Origin: an uncultured Candidatus Peregrinibacteria bacterium
Lineage (GTDB): Bacteria; Patescibacteriota; Gracilibacteria; UBA1369
DNA length: 58,587 nt
NCBI GenBank assembly: GCA_937858825.1
Contig: CALMAI010000005.1
Span: 1-58,587, forward strand
Direction of reading: 5' to 3'
The notes beneath the pieces were generated by a model. It was given only the letters and a program-made list of their open reading frames with translations, was not told the origin of the DNA and made no database searches. A program made the position numbers and the translations under genes. Positions 17,955 to 27,180 of the stretch are shown here, piece after piece. The first letter of the stretch is position 1, and each line of letters opens with the position of its first letter.

Positions 17955-18947
17955 TTAGTAGGTGATTCGGGCATCATATTTTTCATCCACACACCCGGAA
18001 AGAGAGTAGGTGTAGGTTTGACCATTGATAGCAGGAGATCCAAGCACAGCAGTATTTCCAGCGTCACTATAGTTATTGGCCTGAACGGCAGTTGTTAAGT
18101 CGGCATGATTTGGATCAGAGCTAAATGGAGAACATCGAAGCTCTACAGATTTTGGCGCTTCTGATGCGTCGAATTCAAGTGTCCCAAAGTCGACCCAAAC
18201 CTGGGCTTGGTGACCTGGTTGGTATGTTGAGCTGATTCCCAGCTTTGAACAAACATTCGTATTTGGAGTAGATGAATTGGTATCGAGCACACCAAATTCA
18301 TCAAAGTGTCCAAGCTTATAACAGTCAGTAACAAGTGTCGGAAAGCTCAGTGTCACATCACAACCATTATCATCTACACCATTACAGTCTTCATCCATAG
18401 AGTTACCACAAACCTCAAGTGCTGGCTGATTATCCGGAACACAAGAGATTCCGCCAGATTCACAAACATTGCTTCCAGTAGCGCAAACTCCATCTAATCC
18501 AGTATCACAAGATGCATTTACCTCAGGATCTTCACTACCATCTTGGGTGCTTGGATCACAATCATTATCAACACCATCACAAAGTTCAGTTGATGGATTG
18601 GTTGGTTCACACCCACCAGTACCACCTCCACCAGTTTCCATACCCCCGGTCCCGCCAGTACCTCCTGTGCCGCCACCCCCATCTTCCATACCTCCTGTGC
18701 CGGCACCACCTTCTGCCAGTCCTCCACCTCCATCGCTAACAGCATTTGGATCAAGTAATCCTCTTCTATCTAAAGTACATCCTTCAGCGCTAAGAACAGT
18801 CAAAGCACTGGCACCAAGAAGCGCGTAAAGTGATGCCCGGGTAGTCGTGCTGCGGGTAGAAATATTATTTTGAGTTGATGGCATTTCTGTCTCCTGTGGA
18901 CGAGAAACTCCAAGCAAAGTTCCGAGTTGTTTTACTTTATTCAACAT
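17955..18947 (-). CDS. MopE-motif putative lipoprotein, copy 3 of 3
   Basis: 330 residues from ATG 18947; an internal ATG at 18884 is an alternative start. The hydrophobic segment ends at LSAEGC (about 57), a weak lipobox, followed by a long GGTGG-type linker. Motifs are ELCDGVDNDCDPSTQD and EVCGNSMDEDCNGVDDNGCD, with fewer Cys repeats between them than in copy 2. The C-terminal domain is closely similar to copy 2 (CYKLGHFDEFGV, DTNSSTP, GISSTYQPGH, EFDASEAPKSVELRCSPF). First gene of the unit, with its own promoter. The shared C-terminal domain is not one I recognise. Confidence 0.82.
   Translation of the reverse strand: MLNKVKQLGTLLGVSRPQETEMPSTQNNISTRSTTTRASLYALLGASALTVLSAEGCTLDRRGLLDPNAVSDGGGGLAEGGAGTGGMEDGGGGTGGTGGTGGMETGGGGTGGCEPTNPSTELCDGVDNDCDPSTQDGSEDPEVNASCDTGLDGVCATGSNVCESGGISCVPDNQPALEVCGNSMDEDCNGVDDNGCDVTLSFPTLVTDCYKLGHFDEFGVLDTNSSTPNTNVCSKLGISSTYQPGHQAQVWVDFGTLEFDASEAPKSVELRCSPFSSDPNHADLTTAVQANNYSDAGNTAVLGSPAINGQTYTYSLSGCVDEKYDARITY
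17957..18363 (-). repeat. Duplicated C-terminal domain, unit B
   Basis: Partner of 16863-17273. The 59-bp identical run is at 18121-18179. Identity falls sharply upstream, where the MopE repeats and linkers differ in number. Confidence 0.85.
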
Positions 18948-18982
18948 AGATAGTGAATTTAGGATGCGAATAATAAGGGCGC

Positions 18983-19010
18983 ATTATGGCATAAAAATAA
19001 AAATTGTCAA
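18983..19010 (-). promoter_or_regulatory. Promoter of the MopE-like cluster
   Basis: A perfect TTGACA (19010-19005), a 16-bp spacer, and CATAAT (18988-18983) on the minus strand, 35 bp before the ATG at 18947. Confidence 0.7.
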
Positions 19011-19108
19011 CCCTCATTTCAAGTATGCCTGCAAAGTGTATAATGAACTTAAGGGCACAGTGTTACAAAAGCAAACGCATATTCATGACATAATACAAAC
19101 TTATTGCA

Positions 19109-19894
19109 ATGTCCTATAATACCCTCAAGAGAGAGCACCTCGCACACAGCATCCGCATTATAAAAGAGCTGGTTATTAGCGACTTTAAACTTCGCTATCA
19201 GGGATCCTATTTGGGCTATTTCTGGACACTTATAAAGCCTCTTTTGCTTTTTGGGGTCATCTATACCGTCTTCACCTTTTTCATGCCTGTAGCAGTCGAA
19301 AATTACGCCATATACCTGCTTCTGGGGGTGCTTATATGGAACTTTTTCTCCGAATCCACGCTCATTGGCATGAATACCTTCCTGTCCAAGCGAGACCTGG
19401 TCACCAAAATCTACTTTTCCAGGGCAGCACTCGTATACGCGTCAACTATATCCAGCCTCATAACCCTTCTGCTTAATTTAGTGATTTTCTTCTTTTTCCT
19501 GGCTATTGCCGGCGTTGCCCCAGGTTGGGAAGCACTTTTTTTCATCCTCTACTTGGCAGAAATGTACTTGATCGCAACCGGAATCACGTTTGTCCTGGCC
19601 TCACTTACAATCCATTTTCGCGACCTCCAACATATCTGGGAAATCCTCCTTCAAATAGGATTTTGGCTTACCCCAATCATTTATCCTATAACAGTCGTCC
19701 CGTTTGAGTATCACAGCCTTATCTTTCTCAATCCATGGGCGCGCATCATTGAATACTCGCGAGACATCTTCATCCGCCACCACATCCCAAGTCTTTATCT
19801 GAACATTATCCTCTTCATTGGAACCGTGATAATCTTTGCACTCGGATACGCCATTTTCAAAACACAGGAGAACAAAATTGCCGAAAAGCTCTAA
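19109..19894 (+). CDS. wzm: Polysaccharide ABC transporter permease (Wzm type)
   Basis: 261 residues, ABC-2 family membrane subunit with six predicted helices. The N-terminal amphipathic segment SDFKLRYQGSYLGYFWTLIKPLL is the hallmark of O-antigen/teichoic-acid exporters. Helices at about 33-55, 62-82, 108-135, 143-165, 175-195 and 230-252. It pairs with the ATPase gene that starts 2 bp after its stop. The system moves undecaprenyl-linked polysaccharide across the cytoplasmic membrane. It is the first gene of a plus-strand surface polysaccharide unit. TATAAT at 19039-19044 is a possible -10. Confidence 0.93.
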   Translation: MSYNTLKREHLAHSIRIIKELVISDFKLRYQGSYLGYFWTLIKPLLLFGVIYTVFTFFMPVAVENYAIYLLLGVLIWNFFSESTLIGMNTFLSKRDLVTKIYFSRAALVYASTISSLITLLLNLVIFFFFLAIAGVAPGWEALFFILYLAEMYLIATGITFVLASLTIHFRDLQHIWEILLQIGFWLTPIIYPITVVPFEYHSLIFLNPWARIIEYSRDIFIRHHIPSLYLNIILFIGTVIIFALGYAIFKTQENKIAEKL

Positions 19895-19896
19895 AT

Positions 19897-20631
19897 ATGA
19901 ACGATCCCATTCACATCCAGAATCTGAGCAAAACCTTCAAACTCCCACATGAACGGAGGGACACGCTCAAGGAAAATCTCCTCAAAATCGCCAAAAAACG
20001 AACATATGAGGAGTTTCATGCACTGAAAGATGTGTCATTGAATATTCAAAAAGGGGATTTTGTAGGGGTTGTCGGACGCAATGGAAGTGGGAAAACCACG
20101 CTTCTTAAACTCATTGCCGGCATTTATCAGCCATCAGAGGGAACAGTAAAAGTGGATGGAAAAATTGCCCCGTTTTTAGAGTTGGGAATTGGATTTCAGC
20201 CAGAGCTCACCGCCCGTGAAAACATTGTCGTCAACGCCACGCTCCTGGGTCTGACAAGAGCACAAATCAAAGAAAAGTTTGATGAAATTGTTTCATTCGC
20301 AGAAATCGAAAACTTCCTGGATCTGAAAATCAAAAACTTTTCTGCGGGGATGAAAGCCCGTCTGGCCTTTGCTATAGCCAAAGAGGCCGACGCAGACATT
20401 TATCTTTGTGATGAGGTTTTAGCCGTTGGGGACGAAGGGTTCCAAAAAAAATGCATGACTGTTTTTGAAAAATGGAAGGAAGAAGGAAAAACAATCCTGC
20501 TCGTAACGCACAACTCCGATCAAATCCGTGATCTCTGCACAAAAGCCTTTTTCCTACAGCAGGGACAACTGGTCGCAGCCGGCGCGCCAGCTGAAATTGT
20601 TGAGCGATATCACCAGAGTTTAGCGTTGTAA
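19897..20631 (+). CDS. wzt: Polysaccharide ABC transporter ATP-binding protein (Wzt/TagH type)
   Basis: 244 residues. Walker A GRNGSGKTT (about 62-70), signature NFSAGMKARLAFAIA, Walker B DIYLCDEVLAVGD, then the switch His in LLVTHNSDQI. It is the short form without the C-terminal carbohydrate-binding domain of long Wzt proteins. Substrate choice may therefore be loose or depend on other parts. Partner of the preceding permease. Confidence 0.95.
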   Translation: MNDPIHIQNLSKTFKLPHERRDTLKENLLKIAKKRTYEEFHALKDVSLNIQKGDFVGVVGRNGSGKTTLLKLIAGIYQPSEGTVKVDGKIAPFLELGIGFQPELTARENIVVNATLLGLTRAQIKEKFDEIVSFAEIENFLDLKIKNFSAGMKARLAFAIAKEADADIYLCDEVLAVGDEGFQKKCMTVFEKWKEEGKTILLVTHNSDQIRDLCTKAFFLQQGQLVAAGAPAEIVERYHQSLAL

Positions 20632-20644
20632 ATTGCAAAAAAAC

Positions 20645-23600
20645 ATGATACATATGGTGCCTAAAAACACTGTGCCCGGCTTTGACATGAACAGAGAAGA
20701 CATTTCCAAACTCCCCCCAGACCTTTATTCACGAAACACGACCATTGCATTCATGGCGCAGCACCTTTTGCCAGAACAAAAGCTGCGCGTATTGGACGTT
20801 GGCGGCTATTTAGGCAATCTGGCAGCCTTTTTCCCGCAAGAAACAAGGTTCACCATCCTCGACAAAAAAGTTCAACCAGATGGGGAGCAGATTGAATACA
20901 TTCAGGGCGACGCCAATAAAATCCCTTTTTCAGACAAAAGTTTCGACATTGTCGTTGGATCCGATTTAATTGAACACGTGGAAAAGCCGTTCAGAGCACC
21001 GGTCATCCGTGAAATGGTGAGGGTTAGCAAAGGCTATGTGATTCTAGGAATGCCATGCAAAAATGAGTTGGTCGAACGCGCGGAGCAATACATTTCTGAT
21101 CAGTTCAAACGAATAACCAATACAGAACATCCTTTTTTGAAGGAACACAGCGAAAACGGACTCCCCGAAGAAGAAAAAATCGTCAGCATCCTTCGGAAAG
21201 AAGATCTCAACTACACCATCATCAAAGAGGGGAATCTCATGAACTGGTACATCCAGCAGCTCTACAGTGTTATCCAGCACGGACAAAACATGGAGCATGA
21301 AAAATACGAATTCTACCAATTTTTCAATAATCATCTTCACGAACTTGGCAATCTTCGTGCCCCGACATACCGAACGATTTTTGTAATCGCGACGGATGGG
21401 ATGCCATTGGAGGAAGGCGTTTTAAATGAACTCCAGGACCAAAACCAGTGGAAACCGGAAAGATTTATGGAACTTCTCCAAAAAGCTTTCAGCGATCTCA
21501 AGAAAGTCATGGTAGAAAAAGAGGCTTCCTCAAGCGCCAATTCTGAAGCCCTCCAGCAGAAAGATCAAATCATTCAGGAGAAAGATCAGAAGCTGGAAAA
21601 AGCCCGCGAGATTGTAAGTACCTACAAAACAACACTCCGGGATGTTCGTGATTATCTTCAGGAAAAAGAAAAAACCGTAAACTTTCTCAAAAGCATTGTT
21701 GCCGAGAAAGATGAAACATTGGCGCAGCTCGAAAACCTAAAAATGAAGCAGCAGGAGGAACTGGAAAAGTTGAAGGATCAACAGTCAAAAAACGAAGAAG
21801 AGATTCAGAATCTAAAAAAACACAGCCTCAAACTTGAAGAAAATCTTACAGAAAAAGACCAAAAAATAAACACACTCAATACCGATTTAACAGCCACAAA
21901 GCAAAACCTACAGAACCACCAGAAAGAGCTCCAGAGCGTGATCAATTCCCGCGCCTGGAAAGTCATTATGTTCTACTCAAAAATCAAAACCACACTCTGG
22001 GCCAAACCGGTATCACTCATCAAAAAAGGGTGGAATGTTTTAATCCACATGGGACCAAAAGCTTTCTGGAAACGATTGGTTCGCAAGATGAAGAAACAAA
22101 AGCCAATCGAGGAAAAAGCGGCGTATCAAAAATACGTTGAAGATCATGAGCTCACGGATCAGGACCGGAAAAAAGCAGAAGCAGCGATCAAAAAGTTCCA
22201 AAAATCACCAGTCATCAGTATTGTGATGCCCACCTACAACGTTGATGAAAAATGGCTTCATAAGGCAATAAAATCAGTGCAGAATCAATGGTATGACCAA
22301 TGGGAACTCTGCATTTGTGACGATGCATCCACAGAGGAAAACCTGATCCAAATTATCAAAGAGTACGTCCAAAATGACGACAGAATTAAGGCTGTTTTCC
22401 GCAAAAAGAATGGCGGAATTGTGAAGGCATCCAACGATGCCATTGAACTTGCCACCGGCGAATTCATTGGATTTTTGGACAATGACGACGAGCTCACACC
22501 AGACGCGCTCTATGAAGTAGTGAAGACATTGCAGGAAAAAGATTACGACTTTATCTACAGCGATGAAGACAAATTGGATTTGGACGGCAACCGCTGTGAT
22601 CCCTTCTTTAAACCGGATTGGGCGCCAGATCTACTTCTTTCAGAAAATTACACCAGCCATTTTTCAGTGTATCGACGGAGTCTGATTGAGGAACTTGGAC
22701 GACTCACAGAAGAGTCTTCTGGATGTCAGGACTACGATCTGGTTCTTCGTATCACTGAAAAAACAGACAAGATTAAACACATTCCAAAAATTTTGTACCA
22801 CTGGCGCAAAATACCAGGATCAACAGCCGCAACAGTCGACGCAAAACCATACGTTTTTACGCGGGCAAAGGAAACACTCCTGCGCGCCATGAAACGTCGG
22901 GGCATAGAAGGCACAGTGGAAGACGGAAGATTCAGCAGCTCATTCCGCGTAAAGCGCCATATACTTGGCGAACCGCTCGTTAGCATCATCATCCCATTCA
23001 AAGACAAAGCCGATGTCCTAAAAGTATGCATCGAAAGCATCCTCAAAAAATCGACATGGGAAAACTATGAAATCCTTTTGGTCGATAATCAGAGCGAAGA
23101 GCTGGAAACAAAGGAATACCTTGAGCAGCTCAAATACAATAAAAAGATCAAACTACTCAGTTACGATCATCCCTTCAACTTTGCAGCCATCAATAACTTT
23201 GCGGTGCAGAAAGCCCAGGGAGAGTACTTTCTACTTCTCAACAATGATACAGAAGTAATCTCTGAGGATTGGATTCAGTCCATGCTGGAACACGCTCAGC
23301 GTGAAGAGGTTGGAGCAGTCGGAGCAAAACTTATCTATCCAAACAATCTCATTCAACATGCCGGCGTTATTGTCGGACTCAATGGCATTGCCAATCACGC
23401 TTTTGGAAAAACTCATCGCAACGACCTCGCCTACTTCGGACAAGCTGAAGTCATCCGTAACTACAGCGCTGTAACCGGAGCATGCATGATGATCAGAAAA
23501 GACATCTACGAAAAAGTCGGCGGCCTCAACGAAAAAGATCTCGCCATCACATTTAACGACATCGACTTCTGCCTTCGCCTTCGCGAACAAGGATACCTTG

Positions 23601-23797
23601 TTGTCTACACACCATTCGCAGAACTCTATCATCACGAATCACTCTCCCGCGGTTACGAAGTCGCCATGAAAGAGATCCAGTACATGCAGCGAAAATACGC
23701 AGGAATTCTTGAAAAAGGAGATCCCTACTATAACCGCAACCTCACTCAGGAACGCTTCGACTTCAGCCTCCGCGTGGAGGATAAAATAGCCGATTAA
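20645..23797 (+). CDS. Fusion: SAM methyltransferase, coiled coil, two GT2 glycosyltransferase domains
   Basis: About 1050 residues from ATG 20645; a TTG at 20633 would add four. Residues ~40-170 are a class I methyltransferase (RVLDVGGYLGN, GDANKIPFSDKSFDIV, DLIEHVEKP). About 270-440 is a long Glu/Lys/Gln-rich coiled coil. The first GT2 domain has PVISIVMPTYNVDEKWL and FLDNDDELTPDAL. The second has PLVSIIIPFKDKADVL, LLLNNDTEV, VTGACMMIRKDIYEKVGG and the FNDIDFCLRLREQGY base region. Such fusions synthesise and cap or modify polysaccharides; the coiled coil may act as a molecular ruler, as in WbdD-type terminators. That last point is inference. It overlaps the convergent ugd gene by 4 bp. Confidence 0.9.
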   Translation: MIHMVPKNTVPGFDMNREDISKLPPDLYSRNTTIAFMAQHLLPEQKLRVLDVGGYLGNLAAFFPQETRFTILDKKVQPDGEQIEYIQGDANKIPFSDKSFDIVVGSDLIEHVEKPFRAPVIREMVRVSKGYVILGMPCKNELVERAEQYISDQFKRITNTEHPFLKEHSENGLPEEEKIVSILRKEDLNYTIIKEGNLMNWYIQQLYSVIQHGQNMEHEKYEFYQFFNNHLHELGNLRAPTYRTIFVIATDGMPLEEGVLNELQDQNQWKPERFMELLQKAFSDLKKVMVEKEASSSANSEALQQKDQIIQEKDQKLEKAREIVSTYKTTLRDVRDYLQEKEKTVNFLKSIVAEKDETLAQLENLKMKQQEELEKLKDQQSKNEEEIQNLKKHSLKLEENLTEKDQKINTLNTDLTATKQNLQNHQKELQSVINSRAWKVIMFYSKIKTTLWAKPVSLIKKGWNVLIHMGPKAFWKRLVRKMKKQKPIEEKAAYQKYVEDHELTDQDRKKAEAAIKKFQKSPVISIVMPTYNVDEKWLHKAIKSVQNQWYDQWELCICDDASTEENLIQIIKEYVQNDDRIKAVFRKKNGGIVKASNDAIELATGEFIGFLDNDDELTPDALYEVVKTLQEKDYDFIYSDEDKLDLDGNRCDPFFKPDWAPDLLLSENYTSHFSVYRRSLIEELGRLTEESSGCQDYDLVLRITEKTDKIKHIPKILYHWRKIPGSTAATVDAKPYVFTRAKETLLRAMKRRGIEGTVEDGRFSSSFRVKRHILGEPLVSIIIPFKDKADVLKVCIESILKKSTWENYEILLVDNQSEELETKEYLEQLKYNKKIKLLSYDHPFNFAAINNFAVQKAQGEYFLLLNNDTEVISEDWIQSMLEHAQREEVGAVGAKLIYPNNLIQHAGVIVGLNGIANHAFGKTHRNDLAYFGQAEVIRNYSAVTGACMMIRKDIYEKVGGLNEKDLAITFNDIDFCLRLREQGYLVVYTPFAELYHHESLSRGYEVAMKEIQYMQRKYAGILEKGDPYYNRNLTQERFDFSLRVEDKIAD

Positions 23798-25053
23798 GCG
23801 CGCCCGATACTCACATAATGAAAGCCCTGATCTTTCATCACTGCCGGATCAAAAATATTCCGACCATCAACAGCAAGTGGTTGATTCATCAATGATTTCA
23901 TTTTCGCAAAATCGGGATTCCTGAAAATATCCCATTCCGTCAAAATCAAAAGAGCATCGGCATCTTGAAGGCCGGCATAAAGATCATTAGTGACTGTAAC
24001 ATCCAATCCGTCCAGAGAGGCGACTGGATCAAACACACAAATCTGTGCCCGCGCATCAGCCAGCTTTTGCAACATTTTCAGCGATGGAGCTTCCCGAATA
24101 TCATTGGTATTCGCTTTAAAAGCAGCTCCCCATACAGCAATTTTTTTATCCCGGAGCGATCCAAGCGCCTGCTCAAGTCGTAAAAAAAGAGTATCAACCC
24201 GTGAATCATTCACTTGTTTCACCGCTTCAAAAAGAGGCAAATCACAATCTAAATCTTTGCCATCATCCAAAAGTGCCTGAACACTTTTAGGCAGACAGGA
24301 TCCGCCAAATCCAATTCCGGCCTGCAAAAAGTCTGAACCAATTCGCGAGTCAAACCCCATTCCACGCACAACCTCCTGAACATCTCCACCAGTAGCCTCG
24401 CACAAATTCGCCAGCTCATTCGCGAAAGAGATCTTCGTCGCCAAAAACACATTCGACGCGTACTTAATCAGTTCTGCGTTGCGCAAACTGGTGAACACGA
24501 ATGGAATCTCTTCATCATAACAGTAGAGATCTTTCATTTTTTCCTTCACATTTTCATCATCTCCATTGAGTCCCACGACCACTCTTTCTGGATGTAGAAA
24601 ATTTTGTAATGCCGTTCCCTCCTGGAGAAATTCAGGGTTAGCGACAATCTGGGAAGGTGCAATTATTTCTCCAATTTTCTCGGCCGATCCAACTGGAACA
24701 GTCGACTTATTTACAAAAAGTTTTCCCCCATCTGTTGAGCGCGCGAATAGCTGCGCAACCTGCATAACGGCATCAAAATCAGTGCGCTCACCAGGCAAAG
24801 AGACCGCACACATCACCACATCGCTCTCTTGAGTGGCAGATTCGCCATCATGTGTAAAAGTCAGCTGTCCGGCAGTCATCTGCCGCTGCATCGCTGCTTC
24901 AAGACCTTCTTCAAAAAGAGGAGATTTCCCTTCCTTCAACACTGCCAATTTTTCCTTATCAATATCAACACCAACCACGGTGTGCCCTAATTCAGCCAAA
25001 CCAACCGCGCACGTGAGCCCCACATATCCACAGCCAAAAACAGCAACATTCAT
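23794..25053 (-). CDS. ugd: UDP-glucose 6-dehydrogenase (nucleotide-sugar dehydrogenase)
   Basis: 419 residues. Oxidises UDP-glucose to UDP-glucuronate with two NAD+. N-terminal Rossmann motif VFGCGYVGLTCAVGLAELGH. Catalytic Cys in GIGFGGSCLPKS (about 255-266), preceded by the central-helix signature EFLQEGTAL. The C-terminal UDP-binding domain has WGAAFKANTNDIREAPS. Last gene of uxs-metK-ugd, 9 bp after metK. The product is the substrate of the decarboxylase encoded two genes upstream. UDP-mannose or UDP-GalNAc dehydrogenase is less likely. Confidence 0.93.
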   Translation of the reverse strand: MNVAVFGCGYVGLTCAVGLAELGHTVVGVDIDKEKLAVLKEGKSPLFEEGLEAAMQRQMTAGQLTFTHDGESATQESDVVMCAVSLPGERTDFDAVMQVAQLFARSTDGGKLFVNKSTVPVGSAEKIGEIIAPSQIVANPEFLQEGTALQNFLHPERVVVGLNGDDENVKEKMKDLYCYDEEIPFVFTSLRNAELIKYASNVFLATKISFANELANLCEATGGDVQEVVRGMGFDSRIGSDFLQAGIGFGGSCLPKSVQALLDDGKDLDCDLPLFEAVKQVNDSRVDTLFLRLEQALGSLRDKKIAVWGAAFKANTNDIREAPSLKMLQKLADARAQICVFDPVASLDGLDVTVTNDLYAGLQDADALLILTEWDIFRNPDFAKMKSLMNQPLAVDGRNIFDPAVMKDQGFHYVSIGRA

Positions 25054-25062
25054 AAACTCACA

Positions 25063-26187
25063 TTATAGATACGCTTTCAGAGCATCGGCTTTGTCTGTCA
25101 CTTCCCATGTAAATCCTTCTTCGTTTCGACCAAAGTGACCATATGCCGCGGTTTGCTTATAGATCGGTCTTTTCAGCTGGAGGGATTCAATAATATTCGC
25201 CGGCCGGAAATCAAAATGTTCACGAACAGCTTCCAAAATTTTCTCATCAGCGATCTTCCCCGTACCAAACGTTTCCACAAAAAGTGACAACGGATCCGCC
25301 ACACCAATCGCGTACGAAACCTGCAGTTCAAACTTATCAGCAAGTCCGGCAGCAACTACATTTTTCGCTACATAGCGGGCATAATACGCCGCACTTCTGT
25401 CCACTTTAGAAGGATCTTTCCCAGAAAAACATCCTCCCCCATGCCGGGCCATTCCACCATAGGTATCTACAATAATCTTCCGCCCGGTCAGCCCAACATC
25501 GCCAGGCGGACCACCAATAATGAAGCGCCCCGTCGGATTCACGTGAACAATCGTTTCATCATCCAAAAAATCGCCGCACACCGGACGAATCACATGTTCC
25601 AGGACATCTTTTTTAATCTGATCCTGCTCCACATCCGGCCCATGCTGCGTGGAAACCACCACCGTATGCACGCGCTTCGGCGTCAAACCATCATACTCAA
25701 TCGTTACCTGACTTTTCCCATCAGGGCGCAAGTATTTCAACACACCCTCTTTCCGAACCTGCGCCAACCGCCGTGTAAGCTTGTGTGAAAGTACAGCAGA
25801 AAGCGGCATCATCTCTTCACATTCGTTCGTCGCGTACCCAAACATTAAACCTTGATCGCCCGCTCCACCCGGATCCACACCCATCGCAATATCCGGACTC
25901 TGCTCATCAATTGCCGTCATTACCGCGCACGCCTTGGAATCAAATCCATAACTGGCATCGTGATAGCCAATCTCATCCAATGTCGCCCGCACAATTTTGG
26001 GAATGTCCGAATAGCAACTGGTCGAAACCTCTCCACACACCATCACCATTCCCGTGGTTGCAACCGTTTCCACAGCCACACGTCCATTCGGATCCTGCCG
26101 TAAAATATCGTCCAAAATCGCATCAGAAACCTGATCCGCAATCTTGTCAGGATGTCCCTCGGTCACCGATTCAGAAGTAAAAAGCAT
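25063..26187 (-). CDS. metK: S-adenosylmethionine synthase
   Basis: Makes AdoMet from methionine and ATP. From ATG 26187 it has 374 residues, with N-terminus [41 protein letters not shown] and the phosphate loop [19 protein letters not shown] are present, the Ala of the usual GGGAFSGKD being Cys. The unusual place between two nucleotide-sugar genes may supply AdoMet for the methyltransferase fusion made from the convergent gene, or may be chance. A TTG at 26193 is a less likely start. Confidence 0.97.
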   Translation of the reverse strand: MLFTSESVTEGHPDKIADQVSDAILDDILRQDPNGRVAVETVATTGMVMVCGEVSTSCYSDIPKIVRATLDEIGYHDASYGFDSKACAVMTAIDEQSPDIAMGVDPGGAGDQGLMFGYATNECEEMMPLSAVLSHKLTRRLAQVRKEGVLKYLRPDGKSQVTIEYDGLTPKRVHTVVVSTQHGPDVEQDQIKKDVLEHVIRPVCGDFLDDETIVHVNPTGRFIIGGPPGDVGLTGRKIIVDTYGGMARHGGGCFSGKDPSKVDRSAAYYARYVAKNVVAAGLADKFELQVSYAIGVADPLSLFVETFGTGKIADEKILEAVREHFDFRPANIIESLQLKRPIYKQTAAYGHFGRNEEGFTWEVTDKADALKAYL

Positions 26188-26196
26188 GCTCAAAAG

Positions 26197-27129
26197 TTAA
26201 GAAAAATATTCAAAAGTTTTTTTCAAACCCTCATCCAAACCAACCTTCGGCTCAAATCCAAGCTTCTCACGCGCCAAAGAAATATCCGGACAACGCCTTT
26301 GTGGATCACCTTTTTCACCATCCACAAAACTCATCATACTCTCACTTTTGGTCAGTTCAACAATTTTCTCAGCCAACGCCTTCACCGTAATCTCCTCTGG
26401 ATTTCCCAAATTTACAGCACCGGAAAACTCCTTTTCTTCCCGCCCCATCAACGCGATCAGTCCATCCACTAAATCATCCACATAACAAAAAGACCGCGTC
26501 TGCGAGCCATCCCCGGTAATCCGTAACGGTTCCCCGGCAATCGCCTGTTTAAAAAATTCAGGAATAACCCGGCCATCATGCTTGCGCATCTTCGGCCCAT
26601 ATGTGTTAAAAATCCGGGCAATCTTCAGATCAAACTGAAAATGTCGCCAATAGTTGTAGGCCAGACTCTCCGCAAACCGCTTGCCACTATCATAACAACT
26701 ACGCTCCCCCAGTGTATTCACGTTCCCAAAATAGCCCTCTTTTTGCGGATGCTCCAAAGGATCCCCATACACTTCAGACGTCGACGCCAGCAAAAACGGA
26801 ATAAAATACCGCCCTGCCAGATCCAGCACATTCTTGGTTCCCTGCGCGTTCGTCATCATGGTTTGCAGCGGAATCTCTTTGTAGTCCACTGGTGAAGCCG
26901 GCGACGCCAGATGATACACCTGTTCTACATCGTCAAAATCTTCCTCAAACGGATTCGTAATATCATGTTCCAAAAGCCGAAAACGCCCAGTCTCTTCCAG
27001 GTGTGAAACATTCTTTGGACTCCCGGTAATAAAGTTATCCACGCACACTACCTCGTGCCCATCAGCAATCAGCCGTTCGCACAAATGGCTCCCAATAAAA
27101 CCGGCCCCTCCTGTAACAAGAATCTTCAT
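26197..27129 (-). CDS. uxs: UDP-glucuronate decarboxylase (UDP-xylose synthase)
   Basis: 310 residues, extended short-chain dehydrogenase/epimerase. The chosen start gives [20 protein letters not shown], the NAD-binding GxxGxxG. The catalytic region is STSEVYGDP followed by [12 protein letters not shown] with the YxxxK pair, and [19 protein letters not shown] follows; these are the marks of UXS enzymes. It converts UDP-glucuronate to UDP-xylose. With ugd in the same unit the route UDP-glucose to UDP-xylose is complete, which suggests pentose in the surface polysaccharide. An ATG six codons upstream (27147) is possible. Confidence 0.9.
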   Translation of the reverse strand: MKILVTGGAGFIGSHLCERLIADGHEVVCVDNFITGSPKNVSHLEETGRFRLLEHDITNPFEEDFDDVEQVYHLASPASPVDYKEIPLQTMMTNAQGTKNVLDLAGRYFIPFLLASTSEVYGDPLEHPQKEGYFGNVNTLGERSCYDSGKRFAESLAYNYWRHFQFDLKIARIFNTYGPKMRKHDGRVIPEFFKQAIAGEPLRITGDGSQTRSFCYVDDLVDGLIALMGREEKEFSGAVNLGNPEEITVKALAEKIVELTKSESMMSFVDGEKGDPQRRCPDISLAREKLGFEPKVGLDEGLKKTFEYFS

Positions 27130-27180
27130 GGTAGGCGCATGATACACAGAAAACCAAACCTACGCTATACTGGCCCAGAA

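Noticed and set aside
25062-25067. TATAAT on the minus strand just before ugd
   Set aside because: It is formed by the last codons and stop of metK with no -35 partner, so it may be chance; ugd is more simply read as part of the metK unit.
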